From NCBI RefSeq assembly GCF_003725955.1, contig NZ_QIBZ01000005.1:110516-174515 (forward strand): a DNA stretch of 64,000 nt, in the 5' to 3' direction. Below are positions 48,955-56,762 of the stretch, piece after piece. The notes beneath the pieces are model-generated. The model had not been told where the DNA came from. It saw only the letters and a program-made list of their open reading frames with translations, and ran no database searches. A program made the translations under genes and the position numbers. This DNA is from Slackia isoflavoniconvertens (GTDB lineage Bacteria > Actinomycetota > Coriobacteriia > Coriobacteriales > Eggerthellaceae). Positions within the stretch are counted from its first letter, which is position 1; the number at the start of each line of letters is the position of its first letter.

Positions 48955-50252
48955 CGTTCGCGTCCTTCCCGTCGTCTCTCGTTGTCTCGCTGCCTTGCGG
49001 CAGAGGAACCCTGAGCGGCCCTCTGGGAGCCGTTTTGCCTGCTTCTGGGTTCGTATTGCCATCGTGCGGCGTCAGCGCTTCTGGAGGCGTTTCTGGCCGT
49101 CTCACTGGGAACCAGGCCGTGCTCGGCTGCGTAATCCCTGGCGGCGTTCAGCTCCTCGATGCGCTCGGCGCACTTGGCTGCAGCCTTGGGCTCCGTTTCG
49201 CGCTCCATACGCCTTTGCAAGGTCTCGATTCGCCCGTCGTAGTCGGAACTAGATCCGATGGAATACCTTGCGTTCGTCTCGACGGTCTTTGCCAGGTTTC
49301 CCAGCTCTGCCAAGTCGTTGATCTCAACCGCATCGGTTGCCTGTGACAGGATCGCCCTGGATGACGCCGCGTCCGGATGGTAGGAACCGATGCGCTCGAA
49401 GCGCTCCGTCAACGCGATCCTTCCGAAAGACATACCGAGCCTTTCCCCGGAGACCTTCTTCGACGGTTGGTCGGCCAGGGAGAAGATCCAGTCCTCGCGT
49501 GGCGCGTGCGCCGAGTTTTCGGCGACCTCGACCTCCATGAGCTCCAGGATGCGCATGAACTCGCCCTCGTTGCGTGACAGCACCTTCGCCACGGACACCC
49601 TGTTCCTGATGTCGCTGACCCACGAGTACGCGCCGGCGTCGAGGATTCCGCGCTCGGCTTTGTTGATGTACGAGGCCCACCGTGTTCGAGGTCGGGGAGG
49701 GGTTTTGGGGTCGCTCTGCCCCACCCTGCCCTTCGGCATCTCGTTGTCGAAGGCCGTCAGCCCCCTGGCCTTCGCCACCTCCTGGAGGCTGCGGTTCATG
49801 TCCAGTGCATTCGGGATGTGCAGCCGGTTTCCCGTCTCGAGGTTCGTGTTGTTCACCACGATGTGGGCATGCGGAATCCTTTGCCTGTTGTCGTCGTGGT
49901 AGATGACGGCCACCTGATAGTCGGAGAAATGCTTCCTCACCCAGGCACGAGTTAGCTCACGTAATCCCTCGAGGTCGATGTTGTCGCCAGGGTCTGGCGA
50001 GATGACGTAGTGACGGAAGGTAATGGCGCGCTTCCCTTTCCACGGCTCGTCGTTTCCGTAGTCGTGACGAAGCGCGTCCATCTCAAGAGCCCACTCCACT
50101 TCGTCTTTGAGGGCTTCGTCCAAGCCCCTGTCCTCGACCTCGTCCCAGGACAGGTTGAAGAAGTCCCGCATCAGCGCCCTTCCGCCCTTCTCCAGGTAGT
50201 CCTTTATGCGGCCGCATCCTGTGTGCCCGTTGATCGCCTTGAGCACCGCCAT
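48951..50252 (-). CDS. MobP-type relaxase (element B)
   Basis: This 433-residue relaxase starts VLKAINGHTGCGRIKDYLEKGGRALMRD. The histidine motif is FRHYVISPDPGD...IPHAHIVVNNTNLETGNR. The C-terminal part shares EDWIFSLADQPSKKVSGERLGMSFG with element A and ends in a charged, glutamine/arginine-rich tail. It is coupled to mobC (2-bp gap) and to the downstream conserved gene. Confidence 0.9.
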   Translation of the reverse strand: MAVLKAINGHTGCGRIKDYLEKGGRALMRDFFNLSWDEVEDRGLDEALKDEVEWALEMDALRHDYGNDEPWKGKRAITFRHYVISPDPGDNIDLEGLRELTRAWVRKHFSDYQVAVIYHDDNRQRIPHAHIVVNNTNLETGNRLHIPNALDMNRSLQEVAKARGLTAFDNEMPKGRVGQSDPKTPPRPRTRWASYINKAERGILDAGAYSWVSDIRNRVSVAKVLSRNEGEFMRILELMEVEVAENSAHAPREDWIFSLADQPSKKVSGERLGMSFGRIALTERFERIGSYHPDAASSRAILSQATDAVEINDLAELGNLAKTVETNARYSIGSSSDYDGRIETLQRRMERETEPKAAAKCAERIEELNAARDYAAEHGLVPSETARNASRSADAARWQYEPRSRQNGSQRAAQGSSAARQRDNERRREGRER

Positions 50253-50254
50253 GG

Positions 50255-50680
50255 CTACCGCCAGAACCTCTCGGACTCGTGGACCGCCTGGACCATGTCC
50301 TTGATCTCTTCGACGGAGCCTTGGACGAGCTCGAGCTCGGTGGCTGCCTTGGTTAGCTGCTCCTTTGCGACCTGCGGGTCGATGCCGCCCTTGTTCCTCA
50401 CGAACATGGCGATGGTGTTCAGGGCCCTGACCGCCTGGTTGTAGTGGCGACCCCAGCGGATGAGCTCACGGTTGATGCGGCCCATGGTCTTCGCGTCGAT
50501 GACGACGACGCGGCTGCCTGCGTCTATTGCGGCAAGCTCGTCGGGGTCCGATATGGGAAGCCTGAGGAGGGCGCGGATTGCCTCGGAGTTCGCTAGCTCC
50601 AGGGCCTCCGCTCTCTTGTCCAGGAGCTGCCTGTCCTCCTCTGTCATGCGGCAGCTCACGGTGCGCGTGTATTCGCCCAT
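50255..50680 (-). CDS. mobC: MobC-like relaxosome accessory protein (element B)
   Basis: This 141-residue protein has an RHH-type N terminus (YTRTVSCRMTEEDRQLLDKRAEALELANSEAIRALLRL) and the MobC motif RELIRWGRHYNQAVRALNTIAMF. The ATG at 50,680 follows AAGGAGACAACG; the frame open further upstream runs into the palindromic leader and is rejected. Confidence 0.85.
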   Translation of the reverse strand: MGEYTRTVSCRMTEEDRQLLDKRAEALELANSEAIRALLRLPISDPDELAAIDAGSRVVVIDAKTMGRINRELIRWGRHYNQAVRALNTIAMFVRNKGGIDPQVAKEQLTKAATELELVQGSVEEIKDMVQAVHESERFWR

Positions 50681-50689
50681 CGTTGTCTC

Positions 50690-50898
50690 CTTGCGTCTTT
50701 TAGGGGCCACGGGGGATCCCCCGTGAAGGGAGCGGCGACGGTGGAAGTCGTATTGCCGCTTCCGGTTGTCGGAGGTCGGGGAGGGTTTCCCGGATGCTGC
50801 TTTCATCCGGGGTGGAAGCGCCCCGACCCACCTCCGACACGAGTCATTGCGTTGTAATACGCAATGAGTTACTCGCTACGATTCGAATATGACGGGTT
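50690..50898. other. Candidate oriT / mob leader region (element B)
   Basis: Between mobC and parB there are nested inverted repeats: GTCGGAGGT (50,768-) with ACCTCCGAC (to 50,838), an inner CGGATG/CATCCG hairpin near 50,790-50,810, and a perfect 18-bp palindrome CACGGGGGATCCCCCGTG at 50,708-50,725 next to GGCCCCTAAAAGACGC on the minus strand. The palindrome and the following block match those in element A, which supports a shared function such as oriT. Confidence 0.6.
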
Positions 50899-51828
50899 CT
50901 ACCGAGCCCCATGGGCATCGGTGAGCCCTGAGACCGCATTCGCGGCCTGGCGGGCCAGCTCCGCGATACGGTCTATTGCCTCGGAGTCCGCCGCACTAGG
51001 GTTCTTGGGAAGGTTCGCGACGAAGCGGCGAAGCGCCTTCTCGGCGCTTACAAGCCGCTTGTCGGCGGCGGGCTCGGAGGCCGTCATCGAGGCGACCAGC
51101 TCGGTTGTCGCCGCCTTCGTTCTCGGCGACTCCGCCCATTTGTCGAACGCCGATCTCTGCGTCGCCTCTCCCGATCTTTCCAGCGCATCGATGGCCTTGG
51201 CGGACAGCTCGCCCGAGTCCGCGACCTCGCGCCACTCCGGGATGAGCTTTGCGACCTTGTCGGCCATGGCCTCCTCGCGCTTGATGGTCTTGCCGCTGAC
51301 CTTGCGGCCGGTCATCTCCTCCACGATGCGCGCCTTGACGTCCTCGGTGCGCATGCCCGCGACGGTCGGGTCGGTGGCGCGCATCTGCTCGACCTGGATG
51401 CCCAGGGCCTTTGTCGCAGCGGCGCGCTCGGTGACGGTCAGCGCCCTCGTGAAGAAGTTCGCGGTATGGAGCAGGACGAGGGCCTGCTCGTCCGAGATGT
51501 CGGCGATGACCCTGCAGGGGAGCTTGGAATAGGAGGGACCCCGTTGGGCAAGCAGCCTGAATGCGGCCATCCTTCGATGGCCCGAGATCATCTGGAATCC
51601 CCCGCCCTGCAGCCTGCGCACCAGGGGAAGGTCCGTCAGGCCGTCTCGCTCGATTGACTCCGCGAGCCTCGCAATCCCCTCCTCGTCCATCGAGTACGCG
51701 ACGTTGCCGGGATGCTCGCTGATGTCGTCGAGGGGAATCTCCTTCACGGGGAACCTGTTCGCGGTTTGTGCGCTGGCATCGAGAAGCCCGCTGATGCTGA
51801 ACCCGTTGGCTACTTCCATGGCGCTCAT
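50899..51828 (-). CDS. parB: ParB-like partition protein (element B)
   Basis: This 309-residue ParB homologue shares a conserved N-terminal peptide (GFSISGLLDASAQTANRFPVKEIPLDDISEHPGN) with element A. The ParB motif is MISGHRRMAAF and the HTH region is MTGRKVSGKTIKREEAMADKVAKL. The ATG at 51,828 overlaps the parA stop (ATGA). The C-terminal helical part differs most from element A. Confidence 0.88.
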   Translation of the reverse strand: MSAMEVANGFSISGLLDASAQTANRFPVKEIPLDDISEHPGNVAYSMDEEGIARLAESIERDGLTDLPLVRRLQGGGFQMISGHRRMAAFRLLAQRGPSYSKLPCRVIADISDEQALVLLHTANFFTRALTVTERAAATKALGIQVEQMRATDPTVAGMRTEDVKARIVEEMTGRKVSGKTIKREEAMADKVAKLIPEWREVADSGELSAKAIDALERSGEATQRSAFDKWAESPRTKAATTELVASMTASEPAADKRLVSAEKALRRFVANLPKNPSAADSEAIDRIAELARQAANAVSGLTDAHGAR

Positions 51829-52592
51829 GCCATCGCCTCCCACAACTCGTCCGCAAGGGCCTCGTAGTCCTTCGCCGGCCTGCTTCCGGGCTCGAACACG
51901 GACACGGGCTTCCACTGCCAACTTCCCTCGCAGACCTTCGAGGATGCGTGGATGACGTTGGCTAGCTGCTGATCCGGGAAGAACCTTTCCAGCACCGCCT
52001 CGCCGGTCTTCTCGGCATTGGTCATGCGGCCGGGCACGCAGGTGCGCAGGATCCTGAAGGTTGGCACCGGCATGCGGAGCGCGTCAGCGATCGCCTGGAT
52101 GGCGTTTACCGTCAGTGCGGTTCCGCGCATGACGGTTGAGTCGAGCTTCACGGGGATGACCACCATGCCGGAGTCGGCTGCGGCAAGGTAGGCGTTGAAG
52201 GCCAGCCTCTTCATGGTCGGGCTGCAGTCGATGATGGCGACGTCGTAGTCCCCCGCGCAGTCGTCCAGCGCGAAGCGGAGCCTCTGCTCTCGCAGCATCA
52301 GCTCGTTCTGGTCGGTCAGCTCGATGATGGACGGGACGACGGAAAGGTTGGGAATCTCGGTCTCGTAGGCGACTTCGGAGACGGGGGCGTTCTCGTAGAG
52401 AAGCTGGATGGACGTCCTGCCGTCCGCGGCCGCGCGGTCGTAGAGGCCGAAGTAGTCGGTGGCGGATGCCTGGGGATCCAGGTCGATGAGCAGGACCCTC
52501 AGGCCTCGCGCCGCGTAGATAGCGGCGAGGTTAACGGCCGTGGTCGTCTTGCCCACCCCGCCCTTGTAGTTGCTCACTGCAAGGGTGCGCAT
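51825..52592 (-). CDS. parA: ParA-family partition ATPase (element B)
   Basis: This 255-residue ATPase starts MRTLAVSNYKGGVGKTTTAVN (Walker A), with DLDPQASATD and VAIIDCSPT as further motifs. It is highly similar to the element A ParA. It is divergent from the small acidic gene at 52,844, with operator O6 between them, so it probably falls under the element repressor. Confidence 0.92.
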   Translation of the reverse strand: MRTLAVSNYKGGVGKTTTAVNLAAIYAARGLRVLLIDLDPQASATDYFGLYDRAAADGRTSIQLLYENAPVSEVAYETEIPNLSVVPSIIELTDQNELMLREQRLRFALDDCAGDYDVAIIDCSPTMKRLAFNAYLAAADSGMVVIPVKLDSTVMRGTALTVNAIQAIADALRMPVPTFRILRTCVPGRMTNAEKTGEAVLERFFPDQQLANVIHASSKVCEGSWQWKPVSVFEPGSRPAKDYEALADELWEAMA

Positions 52593-52712
52593 GGGAAGCT
52601 CCTTCGCGTCTTGCAGCCCCGAGGTCGTGGAAGTGAGGGGCTGCGTATTCGGTTGGCTGGATGGGTTCCTTGAACGCAGTTTCCATCCTGTATTACCGAT
52701 GGTATCACAAAC

Positions 52713-52730
52713 TGATACGTTTTTGTATCA
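52713..52730. promoter_or_regulatory. Operator O6 (TGATAC-N6-GTATCA) ahead of parA
   Basis: A perfect operator with centre GTTTTT, identical to O5, plus a GTATCA half-site 11 bp away (52,702-52,707). It lies in the divergent promoter region between parA (minus) and the 96-residue gene (plus), 23.7 kb from the other operators. Confidence 0.7.
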
Positions 52731-52843
52731 ATTGAGTTAGCCAACGGCTAAGGTTTGTCAGTAGCGGATGGGGTTCAATTCGTGTAAGACTATGCCTGGA
52801 GTCAATTGCGGCATTGCGCCGTTTTCAGGAAGGTTGCTTGACT

Positions 52844-53134
52844 ATGAAGGACTATTCCAAGCTGAACAACCAGTTCGTGCTCATCGACATGTACGAAGAC
52901 CGCGAGGATTACGACATCGCAGCCGGCGTCGCCATCCCTGCCGAATGCGCCGAGGAGTTCGCAAGGGCTGTCGAGGAGCTTGCAGTCGAGAGGTTCGGCG
53001 GCGCGTCGTTCTCCGAGCTTCTGGACAACGACTTGGACGACGCGTCCATGGACGCATCCTCGAAGAAGAACTTCTCCGACCAGCTAGGCCGCGTCATCGC
53101 GGCCGCAGAGCGAATCATGAGGGAAGGCCGATAA
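52844..53134 (+). CDS. Unassigned 96-residue acidic protein (element B)
   Basis: The protein starts MKDYSKLNNQFVLIDMYEDREDYDIAAGV after an AGGAAGG site and contains FGGASFSELLDNDLDDASMDASSKKN. It is soluble and acidic, with no recognised family. It is transcribed divergently from parA and shares the O6 operator region, so it may be induced with the element's transfer state. Confidence 0.6.
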   Translation: MKDYSKLNNQFVLIDMYEDREDYDIAAGVAIPAECAEEFARAVEELAVERFGGASFSELLDNDLDDASMDASSKKNFSDQLGRVIAAAERIMREGR

Positions 53135-53142
53135 AGCACGGA

Positions 53143-53170
53143 AGAGCCCCTCGGGCGAACCCGAGGGGCT
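53143..53170. terminator. Bidirectional terminator hairpin
   Basis: GAGCCCCTCGGG (53143-53154) pairs perfectly with CCCGAGGGGCTC (53159-53170) around CGAA. It lies between convergent genes ending at 53,134 and 53,206. Confidence 0.7.
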
Positions 53171-53205
53171 CCCGGCCCTCCAGCGGGGGCCGGGATGGAG
53201 GTCGA

Positions 53206-53571
53206 TTACTCGACCCCGCAGCTGAAGGCGTTGATGTGGTGCCTCAGGAGGGCCCTGTCGGCGCTCACGACCAACATGTCGATGATGTCGAAGCGGACCT
53301 GGATGTCGCCGTCGGGGCAGTTGCCCGCGAGCCAGGAAGCTGCCGCGATCTCAAGGTCGCTGCGCTTGACCTTGCCGCCCTCGAAGCCTCCCTCGCCGTA
53401 CTCGGTGGCGGTGACGTCGATGAAGACCAGGGAGTCCTCGTCGCTGGCGATCAGGTCGATTGTGGTTCCCTCGGGGGAAGTCCAGCCGGTCTCGAGAAGC
53501 TCGAAGCCCTTGCGCTCGATGAAACGGGTTGCTGCCTTGACTGCCTTCTCCTGAAGTTCGAAATTGCTCAT
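53206..53571 (-). CDS. UPF0102/YraN-like protein (element B)
   Basis: This 121-residue relative of the protein at 3,291-3,662 shares FIERKGFELLETGWTSPEGTTIDLIASDEDSLVFIDVTATEYGEGGF and ADRALLRHHINAF. The usual nuclease core residues are again changed (FIDVTA in place of E-V-K). The ATG at 53,571 follows CGGAGG. It is the last backbone gene of element B on the right. Confidence 0.7.
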   Translation of the reverse strand: MSNFELQEKAVKAATRFIERKGFELLETGWTSPEGTTIDLIASDEDSLVFIDVTATEYGEGGFEGGKVKRSDLEIAAASWLAGNCPDGDIQVRFDIIDMLVVSADRALLRHHINAFSCGVE

Positions 53572-54480
53572 GATGACCTCCGTTTGTTCGTGGCCGGCCC
53601 CTTTGGCCTGCCTTGTGATCCGGAAGCCGCGCAGGTTCTGGCCGAAGGCAAGGAGTGAAGCGAAAACCCGGCAGGGCCCGAGTTTTGCGCAGCAAAAGTT
53701 TTTCGCGCCTTGCCTGACGAGCCTGGTTCTGAGCGAGTGTGGCGGAGTCAAGGAAGGCGAAGGAGGACGTCCCGGCATAGGGGTCTGCGCAATGAACTCA
53801 GGACGGTTGAATGGGCTACCCTGCTATGAGCGCGAATTCGAGCCGAAGGCAGTTGGGCCGAGCGAGGCAGCCAGAACGATTGTCCGCATGACGAAGACCT
53901 GGCATCATCGGCCATCGCAAAAGAAAGTGGTGATTCGAGAGTTGACAAGGTCGCGCGAAGAGCTTGCAACAGCATTCCGACTCGGCAACACAACCAGAGA
54001 TGTTCCCCGCTTCTTCGTCGACCTGCACGTGAGCGCTAGGAGCGTTTGGCACCGCCATCCTTCAATGTGAGGCGATGTCGACCGATTCGTTCTCGGGAAG
54101 CCGATAGCCAGGACTGAACTGCACTCCGCGGTTTGCAACGATATGGGAATGAGGCCGATTGCCGTCAGCGGCGGCTGCCGCGCTCTTCGGCCTCTGCCGT
54201 AATCCACGGCTCTTCCTGCATGTACGCGTGCTGTGACAGCCATGCGCAGATAAGCGCGCCCACAGATGCGAGCCTATGGATGGCCGTGTGCCGCGAAGGA
54301 AGGGGCGTTTCAACTCGGAAAATGCCGTTAGCGTCATGTAGAGCCCTCCTAAGGGTTTCTAAGGAAAAGAATTATTTCCGGAGGCTGGGCAGAGGTTGCC
54401 TGTCTCATATCCGAGGCAATGGGCGTCAGAATTTAGTTGTAAAATACTATGTATTGCAAATGCAAGAGGAGTGATGCTTG
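53572..54480. other. Junction between element B backbone and the restriction system
   Basis: No intact gene is supported. The first ~150 bp are a leader conserved with element A. At 54,062-54,200 the minus strand encodes a relaxase-like scrap (see separate entry). An AT-rich stretch with TTGCAAATGCAA just before 54,466 probably holds the promoter of the restriction operon. Confidence 0.45.
54062..54200 (-). pseudogene. Possible relaxase fragment
   Basis: The minus-strand frame reads GNRPHSHIVANRGVQFSPGYRLPENESVD before a stop. This resembles the histidine-motif segment of the relaxases (RIPHAHIVVNNTNLETGNRLHIPN). Flanking frames lack relaxase sequence. It may be the scar of a third mobile element. 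The match is short, so confidence is low. Confidence 0.35.
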
Positions 54481-54687
54481 ATGGAATACATTGATCTTGT
54501 AAGAAGCAAAGCCGACGAAACGCAAGTACGACAATTTCTTTCCGAGGGAGATCAAGTAGCTATCACTATCAGACTTCCGAAGAATTTACGTGACTCTGCG
54601 AAGAAAGAAGCGGAGCTGCGGGGTACCACTTTCAGTTCGCTCCTTCGTGAATGCCTTGTAGATGAGTTGACGAAAGATCAGAAATAG
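54481..54687 (+). CDS. RHH regulator of the type I restriction operon
   Basis: This 68-residue protein ends in a ribbon-helix-helix-like region (QVAITIRLPKNLRDSAKKEAELRGTTFSSLLRECLVDEL). It starts 8 bp before the end-overlap-free gap to hsdM, follows a GAGGAG site and is co-directional with hsdMSR. Small RHH proteins are often autoregulators; here it could delay or limit expression of the restriction operon on entry into a new host. TTG at 54,478 is an alternative start. Confidence 0.7.
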   Translation: MEYIDLVRSKADETQVRQFLSEGDQVAITIRLPKNLRDSAKKEAELRGTTFSSLLRECLVDELTKDQK

Positions 54688-54695
54688 GAGCAATC

Positions 54696-56762
54696 GTGAG
54701 CTATCAAACAGATGTGAAACGTCAAATCGATACAGTTTTCAGCATTGCCAACACCCTTCGTGGAACATATCAGCCGGACAAGTACCGTGACGTCATTATT
54801 CCAATGGTCATATTGAGACGTTTGGAATGCGCGCTCACTGCAACCAAGGATGATGTATGCGCCGCTTATGAAAAGAATGCTTCGACGCCCGAGGCGGTGC
54901 TCAAACGGAAGTCTGGCTACGCCTTCTACAACACGAGTCGGTACACTCTATCCAAACTGTTGGCTGATGCTCCGAACCTCAAGAAGAACATCAAAACCTA
55001 CGTCAACGCGTTCTCTCCGAACATCAAGGAAATCTTTTCTGACCTTGACTTCGAAAAGAACGTGGACAAGATGGCAAAAGGGTCAAAGCTCACCGGCGTG
55101 GTGAGAAAGTTCTCCGAGCTTGACCTCAACCCGGAACACGTGAACAACGTTGCTATGGGATATATGTTCGAGGAGGTTATCAGAAGATTTTCCGAGAATG
55201 CTGAGGCTGGCGACCATTATACGCCACGCGAGGTTGTTCGCCTTGTCACCAAACTCGCGCTCGCGGAAGGTTGCGAGGACCTGGCGGAACCCGGGAAAGT
55301 TATCAAGGTCGGGGATTTCGCTTGCGGCACCGGAGGAATGCTCTCGGTCGCCAAGGAGCAGCTCGAAGAAACCTGTCCAAGCGCCACCATCTATCTCTAC
55401 GGCCAAGAGGTAGTTCCGGATACCCATGCAGTCGCCCTCGCGGACATGCTCATCAAAGGGCAGCGCGCGGAGAACATCAAGCTTGCTGATACGATGAAAG
55501 AAGACTGTTTTCCCACGGAACGGATGCGCCTCGTGCTTATGAACCCTCCCTTTGGCCAGGCCTGGGGCGGGAACGATGCCGCCGACGGAGTGGAGAAGGC
55601 GGTTATCGCGGAGTCGAAGAAGCTGGATGGAAGATTCGGAGAAAACCGGCTCCCTGCAAAAAGCGACATGCAGCTGCTCTTCATGCAGCACGTCATACAC
55701 AAACTCGACCCTGATGCAGGGCGCGCATGCGTCATCTCGAACGGCAGTCCGCTGTTCTCTGGCGGCACGTCCTCGGGAGAGAGCCAGACCAGACGCTGGC
55801 TTCTTGAAAACGACTACATCGAGGCGATCGTGGGTCTTCCCTGCGATCTGTTCTACAACACGGGCATCGGAATCTACATCTGGGTGCTCTCAAAGAACAA
55901 ATCCGAGCGGCGTCGAGGGAAGGTGCAGCTTATAGACGCTACGGGCATGTGGGAGAAGATGCGCAAGTCGCTTGGCAACAAGCGCAAGATTGTCTCCGAC
56001 AGCCAGATCGAAGAAATCGTCGAAGTCTACAAGTCCTTTAAGGAGGGCGAACTCTCGCATATCCTCCCATGTGAGGAGTTCCTCTACAAGGAGTATGCGG
56101 TGCGTCAGCCTTTGCAGCGCAGTTATCAGATTACCGATGAACGTATCGACGCGCTGTCCCAAGGGAAATTTAAGGAAGACTTTCACAATCCCGCGAAGGC
56201 GGAGGAGCTTTCGTTGATTGACGATGCCGATTTAACCGAGAAGCAAAAGAAGCAACGTGACTCCCTCGCAGAGGCAGAGCCCGTTTTTGAGCAGATGCTC
56301 TCGCTTCTGCGCGAGAATGTCATGGAAGAGGAGACTCTCGATTGGGAGGGATTCTCTAAGAAAGTGAAGGGCATCCTCGCAGAACTTCCCGACTACAAGG
56401 TGAAGGAGACTCCCGCGCAGCGCAAGGCCGTCATCGACAAGGTGGTCGATGCTATGAGCGTTATGGACAAGCGTGCGCCTATCCGTCATAAACGCGATGG
56501 CTCTATCGTGTATGACGATGCGACCAAAGACGTTGAGATCGTGAAGCTATCCGAGAACGTTGAGGACTATTGCGAACGCGAGGTCTACCCGTACGTTCCC
56601 GACGCACAGTGGTTCGACGAAGAAGATGAAAAGCACGTCAAGACAGGTGCGGAAATTCCTTTTACTCGATATTTCTACAAATATGAGGAACCTGAATCTT
56701 CTGAAAAGCTTCTCGAGGAGTTCAACGAACTGGAACATCAACTCAGGGAGTTGATGAACTGA
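54696..56762 (+). CDS. hsdM: Type I restriction-modification methyltransferase subunit
   Basis: This 688-residue N6-adenine methyltransferase has an N-terminal HsdM-type helical domain (KRQIDTVFSIANTLRGTYQPDKYRDVIIPMVILRRLE), the SAM-binding motif FACGTGGML (about residue 207), catalytic motif NPPFGQ (about 281) and a C-terminal extension. GTG start at 54,696 after TAGGAG. Its stop overlaps hsdS by one base. Methylation of the target protects host DNA; with HsdS and HsdR it forms the restriction complex. Confidence 0.95.
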   Translation: MSYQTDVKRQIDTVFSIANTLRGTYQPDKYRDVIIPMVILRRLECALTATKDDVCAAYEKNASTPEAVLKRKSGYAFYNTSRYTLSKLLADAPNLKKNIKTYVNAFSPNIKEIFSDLDFEKNVDKMAKGSKLTGVVRKFSELDLNPEHVNNVAMGYMFEEVIRRFSENAEAGDHYTPREVVRLVTKLALAEGCEDLAEPGKVIKVGDFACGTGGMLSVAKEQLEETCPSATIYLYGQEVVPDTHAVALADMLIKGQRAENIKLADTMKEDCFPTERMRLVLMNPPFGQAWGGNDAADGVEKAVIAESKKLDGRFGENRLPAKSDMQLLFMQHVIHKLDPDAGRACVISNGSPLFSGGTSSGESQTRRWLLENDYIEAIVGLPCDLFYNTGIGIYIWVLSKNKSERRRGKVQLIDATGMWEKMRKSLGNKRKIVSDSQIEEIVEVYKSFKEGELSHILPCEEFLYKEYAVRQPLQRSYQITDERIDALSQGKFKEDFHNPAKAEELSLIDDADLTEKQKKQRDSLAEAEPVFEQMLSLLRENVMEEETLDWEGFSKKVKGILAELPDYKVKETPAQRKAVIDKVVDAMSVMDKRAPIRHKRDGSIVYDDATKDVEIVKLSENVEDYCEREVYPYVPDAQWFDEEDEKHVKTGAEIPFTRYFYKYEEPESSEKLLEEFNELEHQLRELMN

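Noticed and set aside
53791..54070. Open frame with an ATG at 53,791 in the gap right of element B
   Set aside because: No family resemblance, weak start context and a composition that fits non-coding or decayed DNA; left as part of the junction region.
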